This document shows, in pieces, positions 35,701-48,835 of a DNA stretch of 64,000 nucleotides (the first letter of the stretch is position 1; each line of letters starts with the position of its first letter). The notes below the pieces were generated by a model. The model was not told the DNA's origin. It was given only the letters and a program-made list of their open reading frames with translations, and ran no database searches. Made by a program: the position numbers and the translations under genes. The stretch lies in contig JAZBQD010000017.1 of NCBI GenBank assembly GCA_036583965.1, positions 24,524,385 to 24,588,384 of the forward strand, in the 5' to 3' direction. Source of the DNA: Prunella strophiata (taxonomy: Eukaryota; Chordata; Aves; Passeriformes; Prunellidae).

Positions 35701-37592
35701 TCAATACCAATGAAAACATTTAAAGTGCCTTTCTTCTGAAGTTGGAATTTTCCCTCTGTGCACAAAATTATACCCAAAAGCAAAGCTGAATTACCATGGC
35801 AATAATAACACTGCCTAGTTGTATTGCTGTGATTAATGTTTGCAGAGCCAGGCCAAATATGACTTGTCTTATGCTGGAATAAAAAAACTACATGACTTTG
35901 ACAGAAATTAAATGACAGTGCCATGTTTAATCAAACTTCTATTACTTTTTTCTCTTGCTCCTATGCAATTTTCCTAGTTTATAAAATGTCCTGGATAATT
36001 TGTTAGTTGAAATATTTTGTTTCAAATAAAGGTTTTTGAGGAAAAGTTAAAATCAGCTACTTATGAAGAAAATAGTTATTTACAAAGCAAATAGCTGATT
36101 TTAACAGCAGTATCTGTGCCTTCCAAGCACTCAAAAAATTACTATAAGTTACTCCCTTCGTCAGGGATGCCCTGTGTAAATCAAATGTGTTTCAGATGAG
36201 AACAGTCTTCTTTTCCACATCAAGGGAAAATATCTGTGTGTGCATCTTTGGAGTATTTACACAAAAATTGGCATAAACATGGACTGAGATTTTCCTCTGA
36301 GCTCATCAGGAAAAAGAAAAAGCTATAGTAGATGAAGTCTTTAAGGGAATTATTTTATGAACAATAAGTAAACAAAATAAAACCATGACTAGCAGTAAAC
36401 ATATCAAACAGAAGAATGCAATATAATTAATATTAAAAGTCTTTTTGCAGTTTATTAGCTGTATGGTTTCTTCAGCCCATTGTAGGAAATGCAGGACACA
36501 GTACAGAAACCATAATCTCTAGTTTCTGTAGTCCTAGCCTGTGAAACACAATAAAGATTTTTTTTTCATAAAGCTCAGTCATGATACCATCTTTATGTGC
36601 TAACTTACTAGCTCCTGATGGATTTACAGACTTTTCTTACACACTATGAACAGCATCAACACAAACTTCCTTATTTGGACAGCTAGAGAAAAATACATGT
36701 CTGGTCTGTCCCTTTCATTCAAAGTTCACTCAACTTTCATATTATTTAAAAGCAAAATAATTATTATACAAGAAAAGACAGGGGGAAAAACAAACAAACA
36801 AAACAACCTAAATCTATTTCTTTCAGAACTATTTATAGTTCAGAAATTATTAAATATTCTTGGGTTCCAATACTGTCTTTTTAATAAATAAAAGCAAATG
36901 TTTCAAATGTTTGCTTGTTTCAAGTTTTTACTATTGTCAGCACATATATATATGTAAACTAAAGAACCTGACACATACAAGAAGAAAAAAATTCACCCAG
37001 ATATATGTTCAGCCAAGGTTGTGCCTGACTTTGGAATAATTCCATCAAGACTTGGGTCAAAGTTTCAGTTAAACAAATTGACCCTCTGAATATATGTTTC
37101 TCACACAATTGCATTTTTTACATGGAGTGGGATATGGCTTGTCACATCATCAAGTCCTTGTTTGCTGAAAATTTGTCTACAGACCAGACAAATATGAATA
37201 AGCCAACCAAGCATAATTTATGCCACCTCCTAATATAAGGTAAAAATGTATGATTAACAGCTGTTTCAAAAACAACGTGCAAGGAAATGAAACCAAGTAC
37301 ACATTGTTTACACAGAGAAAAGGGCACAGCATTACTTCATTTCACACAGCACCTACCACTGTACAGAAAAATTGCTCAAATACAGTATTGTCCAATGAGA
37401 AGTGACAGACCAACACAAAGGTGTGCCTCAGAGTGTCACACTTTTTAGTTGAAGAGTATGTCAGGGCAAACAAATCCTTTCTTACAATGAGGAAATAAAT
37501 TCATACTTCAAGCTCTAGAATTGAGTATAAAGTATTCAGATTTTAGAACAGGAAGATACATCCAGTGGTCATAAAAGGACTTCCTTCTGTAT

Positions 37593-37616
37593 TGAGCCCT
37601 GAGAGAACAGGGCTCA
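37593..37616. other. Perfect 9-bp inverted repeat
   Basis: TGAGCCCTG, a six-base AGAGAA loop, then CAGGGCTCA. It is GC-rich against an AT-rich surround. It is followed by TTTT, but in a vertebrate that is not a terminator. Function unknown. Confidence 0.75.
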
Positions 37617-39504
37617 TTTTCTGTTTTTCACAATGCTGTGATTATGTGCAAACCTTTAACACATTACTTAAACAGACATCATTTATGTGCATGATTTAAT
37701 CCTGCATCCCATGAAGCCAGTAAAATTCCCACAGGCAGTGTTTTCTCCTTCTTTCCCAACAATCCTACCAGTCTTGACCTTCAGAAGAATGGATAGAAGT
37801 GTAAGAGGTAGATGATGCATTAATTTAAAAAAAATGATTAGAAATATAGTGCAAAATTTAGTTAAAACTAAGATCATTATTTTTTTATCTTTGTGCCCAA
37901 CTAAGTTTTGCCATAGTGTGGGTACATATCACAGAAAACACAGCAATTAAGATGCTTAACATTGCAATATTATGACCCAATGCTAAACTCAGCCAAGACA
38001 AAAAGCAAACTGTGGTGCCATTTTATTTACAGTCATTTCAAAAGCACTGAGACAACAGTTAAAAAGGTAGAAAAGGAAATATTTTTTTCTGCCACATTCC
38101 TACCAATTCACTGGGCTAATAGGAATATTAAAATTATGAAGGAGATAAGAAATTAGTAGAAAAAAAACAAATTGTCTGCTCTGCTAAGCTTTTTGGACTG
38201 GCCTGCAGGAGACCCTGATTTTATTTCAGTTTCTGCTACTAGTAATAAGCAATCCTGATTGTTGTTACATTTGTATCAAGAAGAAATTAAAATACTTATT
38301 AAATAAGTAAAAATTACAAAGTAAAATGGTAAAGATATCATTATCAAAGTAATTGTTTAATTAATAATAAAACTCCTGTATTTAAAAGTATTTTATCAAA
38401 CAACTCCCCTATGTTTCTTTTGGGTACCATATACTGGTATTAAAATACACTCTAGTTGTATATTCATGGCAGAAAAACCTGCCCTTCAAATATTTTCTTA
38501 GGCAAACTTCTCTCTGAAATCAGCAAGCTATGCTTATTTGTGCTTTAGTTCTCTTTGACTAGATTTTGATTACTACATCTCATACAATACAAATCATGGG
38601 ATGCTTAACCTCTTTCTTTTAGACTTAAGGACATTGAAATGTCATGGTACGGTCAAGAATTAACAAAGTTTTGTGCATTAACTTATTTTGGGTTATTTAT
38701 CTTGGACATAATATAAGCTAGAAATTCTGGCTTTAAATTAATTCAGGAAAACTATTAGGCAAAAACAAATAAATTAATGTTTAAAAAGTCATATTTTTTT
38801 GCAGCAGATTCCACTTTGGTATCATGAGCATGTATCACTTCAATATTTTTGTATAAATAAATTCTACCAAGCAGTTTGTACCACAAGTTGCTGAGTGAAC
38901 ATTTTGTCTCTGTTTCTTGAACTGTGCACCCTGCTCATTGCATATTCTGGGAAGGTTTGGATGCCCTGAAGTGATGAGTTTTTCAGTGACACATCAGCAT
39001 GTCAGTGGATACATCACATAATATCTGTGGAAATTCTGATAGACTCCTAAATGGAGCAGAGACTACTTACACTGTACTCATGTTCTCTGATTACCTAAAG
39101 TAATCAAAGGAATATAACTAATATACTCGAGACATTTTTCTTAAGGGCTTGCAAGGGCTTTCAGAGAACATGGACAGTTTTTGAATGAACCAGGAGAAAA
39201 TTTTTAATGAAGTTAACTTTTACTTCTACAAGACATCCACAATTTCTGCATAAAATACTGTTACTTAGACTGAAGGAAATCAGTCAGCTAAAATCTGATT
39301 CTAAAGAGGAAAGGGAAGACTTGTAATGGGATTCTCTTCAGCTGGAAAGTGTCTGTTTCTTCAAGGTGAGCTTAGACTTCAAAATGATACACTGACCATA
39401 ACTTAAAGAATAGTTTCCTATCAAAATTGATTTTTTTTTAATTCTCTCTTAGTTTTTTTGTTGAGGATTTGGGCAGTAGAAGACTAGTGTATAGATCATC
39501 TAGA

Positions 39505-39616
39505 ATTTAGTTCCTTAGTATGATATAAAACTGTTTCTATTTTCTTAGTTCTTTATTTAGTTCTATATGATATAAATTTAGTTCTTTAGTATGATATAAA
39601 ACTGTTTATATTTTCT
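39505..39616 (+). repeat. Local 41-bp duplication, 71-bp spacing
   Basis: The block ATTTAGTTCCTTAGTATGAT... at 39505-39545 recurs at 39576-39616 with two substitutions. A partial third piece (TTTAGTTCTATATGATATAA) lies between them. Confidence 0.85.
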
Positions 39617-39817
39617 ATCACAGCCAAAAGGTGTAATCTGTTTTTCACTTGAATTGAGATATAAGTCATCATTCATAGAGTGTGCTTCTCTTACAGATGT
39701 CCAGAATTCTTATATGACTATTTTTTGCTTATGATAATATACTGTGAATCATCAGCTGAGTTACACGTAATCAAAAATAGATTTCACAGACAACACAGTT
39801 TGAAATATTTATGTGGA

Positions 39818-40356
39818 TATGATGGTTTTTACTGGGGTAGACTTAATTTTCTTCACAGTAGCTGGTATGGGGCTGTGTTTCAGACTTGTGCTGAACACAG
39901 GGTTGAGAATATAGACATGGTTTTGTTATTGCTGAGCAGGCCCTACACAGAGACCTTTCCTGTTTTTGTGTTGCCATTGTGGTAAAAAGGTTGAGGGTGT
40001 ATGGGAGGCTGAGAGGAGACACAGCTGGGACCTTGTGCTCAGCACACAAAGCGGAGGGCGGAAGGAGGGAGGGGTGTATATTTGGAGTGATGATGTTTGT
40101 TGTCTGCCCAGATCACCATCATACATGAGGGGGCCTTGCTCTCCTGGAGATGGCTGAACTTCTGCCTGCCTATGGGATGTGGTGAATTAATTCCTTGTTT
40201 TGTTTTGAATGTTAGTGTGACACTAATGTGTTTTTATATCAGTCTGCAAGTTTTCTGCCTTTTATCCTTCTGATTCCGTCCTTGATCCCACTGGTGGGGG
40301 AATGAGTGGGTGGTTGTGGAGGGGCTTGGCTGCTGGATGTGGTGAAACCACCACAA
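39818..40356 (+). mobile_element. ERVL-like LTR, diverged
   Basis: TGATGGTTTTTACTGGGGTAGACTTAATTTTCTTC aligns by eye (two pieces under 20 bases each: TGATGGTTTTTACTGGGG and TAGACTTAATTTTCTTC) with the start of the LTR at 27752. The end GTGAAACCACCACAA matches its 3' end. The TATA region is reduced to GTATATTTGG near 40076. No clear target duplication remains. It is more decayed than the 27752 copy or from a different subfamily. Confidence 0.78.
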
Positions 40357-43300
40357 TTAGGGAATTATGTTTATGTTTTAATAAACCTCTTCAGTTGAGT
40401 ATAGAAATACATCTGAGTTTCTAGTTATTTTTACTAGAATCTTCAACTGTTTCAGACAATAAACTGTACTTATTCTTAATTTCCATTCTCTTCATCTGCT
40501 ATGCCATTTGAATGGACAATACAAGCCTGACTTCAATGGCAAAGAAAATAATTTGTATTGGTTTTGTGGTTTTTGTTCAGTAAACCTGGACTCCTTTCTT
40601 CCTCAGTGAAAATCTCTACGAACTATTTTTTCTTTAAAACCTGTTATACACCTCATTTCTTAAGTTATATCAAGAAATCTTCCTGCAATTGATTCTTGGA
40701 ATGTGAGTCAGTGAAACCAAGTAATTGCTGCACTGCTGTGTTGTGCATTTCACATCCAGACAGATCATGGAAATATTTGTGTTGCCTGCCTTGTGGAGCT
40801 CCTCTCATTAGAAATCCCCTAATACAGTGTTCAATTGCATTGCAAATTTAAACAGGGGTTTTCACAGAAAATTCTCTCGTCTCACTAGTTTTTAACAGTT
40901 CTCACTTTTAAATTCAGTGAATTGTTCTTGTGTTGATCACTTTGAGCACTTAGCCCCTTCTATAAAAAGCAGCATTTCTGTATACATCTCATGCCAAAAA
41001 ATGTTGTCAGAGGATTCACTTTACAAACAATTAACTATGTCTTCATCCACAGAAACTTGAATAGCAGCAGAAAATACCCGAATGCAGATGTTCAGCACTC
41101 CCTGAAAAATAGGCCTGTTCTGGGTTTATTTAAATCCTAAGACTTAAAGAACTTTCAATTTGCTTGTTACATATGAAAACTTGGAGGAATTAATCCTGCA
41201 CTTTATCCACCTTATCAAACTATGTTGTGTCCCATATGACTCATATAGGATCTCATGGAGCCAACAAGGCAAGAATTAAGCAGCATTTTACCATGATCTT
41301 ACTGCAGATTGGCTTTGTATATTAGACAATGTTTCTTGCACAACAGGTAATCATCAGAAGCTAGACATATTTTCATATTGTTCTCCAATTTTTATATAAC
41401 ATTGGACCTTCTTTTTCTGCCACTAATAGGGCTCAAAGAAGAAGTTTAGCCATTTCATCATTTTCTTCAGAGGAAAGAGCTGAGAAGGAAGCCTTGTCAC
41501 CAAGACTAGCAGATTCAAAAGAGGAATTATTTGAATGGGACATGGTTATTTTACTTTGTCTTTCATACTTCATAATCTCTTCAGCTTACAATTTTTCTAA
41601 TTGATTTGTTCCTGGAGTTTGTTGTTCTGCAGCTGCCAACAAAGTGAAAGCTTTTGTTATTCATCAATTTCAAAACAAGGTTTCTGTTAACACCTCCTAG
41701 TAAAGGAAACAAATTTTTTATGTACAAAACTTTCATGTGTTTTGTCAGATAGCTCTTTCTTATCAATACAAGGCAAGGTTGAGAGGAAATATGTATTTCC
41801 AAAGGATCTTAACAATCACATGCTGATGGTTCTGCTGTGATATGATTCTGGTACAGTAACTCTGAATTACCTTTTGTTCTGTACTTTCATTTTCATTCTA
41901 GTTTTTCTCACCTCTTTTCTGTTATTCTACTTTGATTGTGCATTCTCCACATAATGCCATCCATCAGTCTTTCCTTTTATATCTTCCTTTTCCTTATTTT
42001 TTCTCCAAACCTGATATGTATGAGTGGCTTGGTAAAGAAAGTTAACTGAAGCAATGCCCTCTGCACTGTAAATCTGACCAATGTATTTAAGATCAATTGT
42101 AGATTCTTACTGACTGTTATAAAGGTTCAAAACCTGAAGAATAGTGTGTAAAACTTATCAATAGAAAACAAGAAAACCTGAGCCATGTTTTCCATGGCTT
42201 TAATACTAATACTCAGTGCCTTCCATTATCTGCAATTTTTTCTAAATAGCTTTTTCCATCCAGACCAAAAAAAGTTAGCCACAACTTCCAGTTTTTCCAT
42301 ACATTTCCTTCTGGTGTCTGTGTCACCCACACACCAGATAGTTTTAGTGTCTGTATGACTCAGCTTCCAAAGTAACTTGATCTCACTCTACCATTCTCAT
42401 TTGCTTTACTAATGGCATTTCTAAATTCTGCTTATATTGCAGATTTATGTGCAACTGTGATACACTGACTAGCACAGAAATCTTCCTGTCAGCTATTTTA
42501 AGAAGGTTTATGGCCTTGAAACAGGAACTGAAAAATATAAAGGGCAGAGCATTCCTCTTCTTTGCCTTTCCTAAAATGGCAACAGTACATTTCAGCTTTA
42601 GTACATACATGCCTTTCCCATATACCTAAATTCATTTAAAGCATATTTAATTTCTTACCAACCTCTTAGTTTTTGGCACAATTTTTTGACACATTTAATA
42701 AAATCATGAAAATATATTTTTAGTCCTAACTGAAAACCCAGTCGTCCTTTTGCCAACAAATTTCTCCCAGTATTAATAATTTGGTCACTTACTAATATGT
42801 ATTTCCAAAACTTGTTGTAGCACATCCTCACATGCTGTCTCAAGGCAAGTTTGCTCCATCTTTATCAAAATTTGTTAGAATTGCACAAGTTCTACACTAG
42901 ATCACTTTTCCAGGTGAGACTGTAATGTGAAAACTGAAGTGGCTGAGACACCAAAATATATATAATTTCAGCACTTTGCTACAAAATTCTACAAATCAGA
43001 GTGACTGAGGAAAAGTACCCAAAATTTTAAATCCATTACACACAGAAATTCCAGAATATCAAAGAAAGAACATTGATTTTTGAAATAATAATAATATTTG
43101 AAGTCCACAAAAAAAAAAAAAAATTATTCTGCTGTCAAGTGGAGTATTTGGACCTTGTCAACCTCAATTTTCATGTGTAGCAAACTTTGTGTCAGTATAC
43201 AATAAAAGCTATGGTCCTGAAGAGAAAATCAGCTCTCATCTATAATTGTATAATTATACCCATGAGAGTATAATTGTTCCATTGCAATCACCTTGGTCAT

Positions 43301-46300
43301 GAACCTCACTTGTCAGTGTGATAGGTGTTTGCTTGGAATGAGCAGTCTATGTATTTAGGAAAAAAAATCACCCCAGGATTTTGAGCAATGTAATAGTTTA
43401 AATTGGAAGAGGTTCTGGTGCTTCATAATATGTCAACAATCTTACAGGCTTAGCAAAGAATACAAGAAGTTTCTAGCTCTGTGTGTGGGCAGTTCTTTAG
43501 GGCTCTGCTCAAATAACAGATTTTAGAAAGTGCCTCTGGAAAAAATCTAAATCAACTATGGACTTGAAACAGGATTTACTTTAATGTGAGGTCTGACATT
43601 CTGTGTTGCTCAGCTGAGCCCTGTGATTCTTGTGATTCTCCAACCTACCTGTGAATCCCCAGTAGCCCAGCATAAGAATCTAAATAGCTGCTAAATGAAT
43701 TTGGACTACTAAAAAAAAAAAAAAAAATGGAGCTTTCATCTCTGAGGACAGGAGAAACAAAATAATCATCTATGAAAGATGTGAGGTTTCTGATAACTTC
43801 CTAATGCAACTGTAAGTAGTGACAGAGCATTTTTAAGTGGAAAACTAGATATGATCATGGTTGGAATGTTTCTGTTCATTTCTATTCACCTGTAATTGTG
43901 GACTTTGCAAAATCCAAGACAGAAAGCCCATTTAGAACTACAAAACTGTAATTCTTTTCTGCTTAATCTGGTTTGTTTAAAAAGCAGTTTGGGAGTAAGC
44001 TTCTGAATCCTGAGTAATTCTGTTCATTTGATATGGCAAATCTCAAAACAAATCTAACATCTTCTCTTGAAAGGACAAACCCTTTTAGATAGGTCCCACA
44101 GGTACCTATGAATTCATTATCATAACTGTATATCAAATTGTTTTAATTAATGTAGAAAAACTGGTTTAATTACTGTCTTAAAGGGTTACAACACAATACT
44201 CTTAAAGGAAAATGGAAAAAAAAAGTTAACATTCTGTTAACATTCATTCATGTTCCAATATCCAGTGAATCTGTGGGGAGCACACCAAACCCTAACAATG
44301 TTTAAAGGATCTACTTTAATGGGACTGGAAAGACATCTTGTAAAATAGTTAATCCTAGGAAGGCAAAGAATATAAGTAGCCATGTTAAAATTAGTAATTT
44401 TTGCAATATCTCTTAGAAACACATTGTAGCTATTATTAGGTCATTTAATTGATGCCATAACACCTCACCAATACAGATTTTCCCTTGCTAAATATGAGCC
44501 ATGAATCACATATTTTACTTTTCTTTTTTTTTATCTTGAATTTTATTAAAAATGAATATATTTTCTGAAGGCACAATTGACTCAGAAAAAAACAACAACT
44601 GTCCATTATTACAAGAATGGTGATAGCTGCATTGACACAATAGATATTTCATTGTTACCATAAAAGTAGCCCAAGGCCCTTCCAGGGATTCAAAAGTAAC
44701 TTAATTTTTATCACTATAGGTCTTATGAGTCTGGGGACACAATGGCCTAAAAGAAAGTGAACACTTTTTCTGTTGGTTTATGCCAGCTGGGAAAGCTTTC
44801 TAACACTGAAAAAGGCATTGAAAACAGTGCTAAACTTGGATTATAACAGATGGGCATTAGGATCTAAGACAATGGATATGAAAAAACAACCATGAAGGCT
44901 GAGTTATCTCAGACTGTAATTCTCTGATTGTACATAACATATTTTGCTTGAGCAGATCATGTACTGTTCCACTATTTCAAAAGTATTAATTGTATTAGGT
45001 CTCTATTACTAAGTAAATTAAGTTCTTGCTATTATATAAATGGGAGAAATATTTTTAGTGATAAGATTAATTCAAAGATTCTAAAAGAAAGCAAAGAAAT
45101 TTATTTTCTTACAGAAACACAAAAAAAAAAAAAAAGGCATTTTCTTTCTATGCATCCAAAGAAAAAATTTGGTGTTTCATTGTTTCATGTCTATGTTTAA
45201 ACTGGCTATGTCTTTTCATCTGTCCATCAGATTTGACTGAAATATTTGTTTCAAAAATCAATTTGAGGCAAAAGCAAATAAGAATGGAAAATGAAACACT
45301 AACAAGATGAACCAAAACATAATATTTTTCAGTGTGAAACAGTGGAAAAAACATAATGATGTTTGGCAAACAGGCAAATATGTATAAAACTTTGGGAAAA
45401 GAGTAAAAAAAAAATCAACATAGAAGAAGGAAGGAAGCTGCAAAACTCAGAAGACCTTGCTGATGTTTCAGGGGAAAATTGTTTAATTTTATTGTCTTCA
45501 AAGGTTGATACTTCTTGTAACATTAATAAAATAGTGAAAGATAAGAAAGAAAGCAATATGGATATGAATCCTGTGGCTTGTTTTACTTTCCCTTGAAAAA
45601 GCTGCCATAAATCTTGGATGAAGCCAAATAAGTCTGACAATTTTGGTCTTAATTCTTTTCTATTATTCAAAACATACATGATCCTAATGGAATTGTAGCT
45701 AAACAGAGCAGCTTTTTTCTGTGATATTCATGTCCAATGATCTACAGATTTACACTGGCAAAATTAAACCAGCTTTTCCCTCCTGTTCTGAAGAGCCCGT
45801 TTGTGTATGTGCAGGTACATGCATGCATGTGTCCATGTGTGTGCCCACTCTCATGCTTGAATAAGTATGTGAAATTTTAGTAGAAACTTGAAAAAAAGTT
45901 CTAATGGGAAAGGGAAAGGAAATTAAAAAGAAAAAGCTATCAATACAACTACTTTTTTTTCTTTTTTTTTTTTTTTTAAGTCACACTGGAAACTAGAGAC
46001 TAGTATTGATAGGAGATGTTGCAGCCAGAAGAGAAGCAGAAGAAATTTATCTGGACAATTTTCTTTTTCACCATAACAGCCTTGCTGAGGGTTTGGCAAT
46101 TGAGAAATCTCTTTTGGCATGGTCATTGCTTTTACATCACAGAACAAATGAAATCACACAAAGAATTTCTACAAATGGCTGGATCTGAAATAAAACTGAC
46201 TAAGGAACTGCATGTAAGAGATGCTGCAGTGGAGTCACATGGATGTCAAGCACTGTCAACAAGACAAAATACTATATCTGTTAGCTGATTGCTTACTTTG

Positions 46301-47407
46301 TCAGGAAGAAGTGTTAAATCCACTGGAGAATTTTCAAAACAACATTTTCTTAACAGAAAACTGTACTCTATACAGCTGTTATGTTGTCATTCAAACACTT
46401 TGATTGCATCAAGATAAAAGGAAAATGTTCAAAATAATTCGAGAAAGAGCATATTGCAGCTCATGTCATTTGAAATTTACATTTTATGTTTTATTCTAAT
46501 GTTCTAATTTGATGCATCTTATTAAATAGCATCATAAGTGTTTTATACTAAAAGTGACAATATAAGGAAAACAAAAAAATATAAAATTAGATATTTCATT
46601 GAAATCACAGTAATTCCATGCTTTTTTGTAAACTCTGTTCTCTTCTCTCATTGTTCTTGGCTTTTAGATCCGATAGATAAGAGCAATGATCTTTTATGTG
46701 ATTGAATTTACTGCAGGAGTGAAACCTCATTTCATTACTAGTTCCAGTGAGAAAAGGTTCTGAAAATTATTCACTCAATACCTCTATAATTATTTTTAAT
46801 AATTAATATTGTCCACAAGGGTCTCTAACTGCTCAGAACTCAAGGTCAAGATGAGTTCATTTTAATTGGTCAGAGATGTTACTTAGTGGAATTTTTGCCT
46901 CCTGACTATAATGAACATATATCTTAAAATTATGTCCACAGATAAATAATTGCATCTTATGAATTCTGTCCTAAAATTTCAACATTTTAATTGTAAATCT
47001 TACCATTTATTTCTTGAATAAATATCCATTAGAGTTTTAATATTCCTCAAATAAAAGCAGGAAATATTTTTTTGTGAAATATTGCAGATTTTTTTCAGAG
47101 GTTTTCTCTTATTTTTGTTAATGTTTATAATAATTATTTTTTCAGCTATTTTATTAAAAGCTATTAATTTGAAAAAAGTTAAAATGTACTCTGCTTCATG
47201 AGAAATAATTTCTTAAAACTAAGTATAAAAGTGTTAAAAATAATAAAGTGTAAAAATACTTTTTTCTCTTCTATTGCACAACAATTTTTAAATTATCTTG
47301 GAGGAAGGGGGTTGTGGTACTCCTTTATGTGAACTCTATACTCCTCTAGGAATAGAAGCCACTTGTGCCAGCTCTCGTAGCCCATTTGAATTTAATTCAA
47401 CCACAGT
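40357..47407. other. Intergenic, no gene or recognised transposon
   Basis: About 7 kb, AT-rich, with A runs at 43109-43123, 43711-43727 and 45121-45135 and a T run at 45962-45977. Frames of 60-116 codons clustered at 45148-46403 occur on both strands without a recognisable domain. I do not support any of them as genes. Confidence 0.6.
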
Positions 47408-48235
47408 GATTTATCATGGAATCATACAATGGCTGGGATTGGAACAGACCATAAAGAACATCTTGCTCCAACTCCCCTGCCATGGGCAGGAACACTGTCC
47501 ACTGGACCAGTTTTCTCAGAACCCCATCCAGCCTGGCCTGGAACACTTCCCAGGATGAAGCATCGACAACTTCTCCAAGCAACCTTGTCCAGTGCCTCAC
47601 CATCCTCACAGCAAAGAATTTCTTCCCAATAGCCAATTTAAATCTACCCTCTTTCAGCTTAAGGCCATTTTTCTTTGGGCTGTCACCATTTGATGGTGCA
47701 GCAAATCCTTCTCCAGCTCTCTTGAAGGCCGCTTTCAGGTACTGGAAAGCTGCTGTCAGGTCTTCCTGCAGCCTTTTCTTCCACAGGCTGAGCACCAATT
47801 CTCTCAGCCTGTCTTAATAGGAGAGATGTTACAGACCTCAGATCATTTTAGTGGCTCTCCTCCGGACTCCCTGGAAGACTGAGTACTCCAAGTGGGGTCT
47901 CACAAGAGCAGAGTAGAGCAGTAGAATCCCCTCACTAGATCTCCTAGCTACATTTATTTTGATGCAACCCTGGACACAAGTGACTTTCTTGGCTACAAGT
48001 GCACCTTGTCAAGATGTGTTGAGCTGCTTGTCCACCAAAACCCCCAAACCTTTCTTCCCAGGGCTGCACTTGATTCATTCTCCCCCTAGTCTGTGTGTGT
48101 CTGTATTTGTGTTTGGGATTGCTCCAGCCCAGGTGCAGAACTTGGCCTTGTTGAAATTCACAAGGCTCTCATGGGCCCTCTTCTCAAGCCTGTCAAAGTT
48201 CCTCTGGACGGCATCCCTTTATTCAGTGTGTCAAC
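47408..48235 (-). mobile_element. CR1 LINE 3' part, minus strand
   Basis: The 3' end is at the low-coordinate side (ATCATGGAATCATACAATGG, then GGAACAGACCATAAAG). Going up in coordinate it shows, in reverse, the CR1 UTR and the end of ORF2. The minus-strand frame 47397-47798 reads RLQEDLTAAFQYLKAAF and RMVRHWTRLLGEVVD, typical of the CR1 ORF2 C-terminus. It reaches to about the post-palm region (reverse of AACTTTGACAGGCTTGAGAAG at 48180-48200). The RT palm is missing. It is in the same orientation as the endonuclease remnant at 48565-48835. Confidence 0.9.
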
Positions 48236-48564
48236 TGTACCACACAGCTCTTTCTTTTTCTTAATTCCCTCTTCTCAAAATTTTTGAGTAACTTAAAATC
48301 AAATGGGCTTACAGTTTTCTAAGTTGAATGGGCTAAGGCAATCCTTTGAGAAGGAGGGGTTTTAGGTGGACTGAATGTTGCACTAAACATCTTGCCAAAG
48401 TTCTCAGATTTTCTAAAGTTGCCAGTAAGTTATATTTTGTTGTTTTGACCTCTTGAGAATATCTTGTTGGTATTTCTCCTGTAAGTCTAACTCAGAGTAC
48501 ATGAACAAACATAAGCTCTTTTAACAGTCTCATCAAGCAAGTTTTTGGGGCCTTAGAACCATAA
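48236..48564. other. Unresolved gap between two CR1 pieces
   Basis: About 330 bp between a CR1 3' part and a CR1 endonuclease piece in the same orientation. I cannot align it to CR1; it may be decayed element, filler or inserted sequence. Confidence 0.5.
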
Positions 48565-48835
48565 GCTCTCAGTCCATCCCCAGGTTCAGTTCCATGCACT
48601 CCAGATGGTTACTGACATAGAAGGCAGCACTGCCTCCTCATCTCCCTTGTCAGTCCTTCCTAAGGATCCTGTATCTTTCCATTTCAACACTCCAGTCCTA
48701 AGAGCCATCACACCACATCTCTGTGATGCCAATATCATACCCCTGCAGGTATCCACACATCTCTAACTCCTCTTGTTTATTCCCTATGTTGTGTGGGTTT
48801 GCATAGAGATTTTTAAGCCGGGCCCCCAATGCAAC
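48565..48835 (-). pseudogene. CR1-type AP endonuclease domain remnant
   Basis: The minus-strand translation gives, in order, N-I-G-N-K-Q-E-E-L-E (about 48780), G-Y-D-I-G-I-T-E-M-W (the I-T-E-T-W metal-binding motif of APE-type LINE endonucleases, altered at one residue), D-W-S-V, and Y-V-S-N-H-L-E-C-M-E-L. In an active LINE this domain nicks target DNA before reverse transcription. Three or more stops break it. Only the N-terminal part is kept. It may belong with the CR1 at 47408-48235, with the RT deleted in between, or be an independent relic. Confidence 0.78.

Larger units (their letters stand above)
32796..39817. other. Intergenic, no gene or recognised transposon
   Basis: About 7 kb of AT-rich unique-looking sequence. 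Overlapping frames of 69-99 codons on both strands at 33707-34075 have no recognisable domain. Minor structures are a 9-bp-stem hairpin at 37593-37616 and a 41-bp duplication at 39505-39616. Confidence 0.6.

Noticed and set aside
37593..37620. Stem-loop followed by T run, like a bacterial terminator
   Set aside because: All other content is vertebrate, so a rho-independent terminator is not meaningful here.
45148..46403. Cluster of 60-116-codon frames on both strands
   Set aside because: They overlap each other on both strands, with no domain, no coding bias and no splice context.
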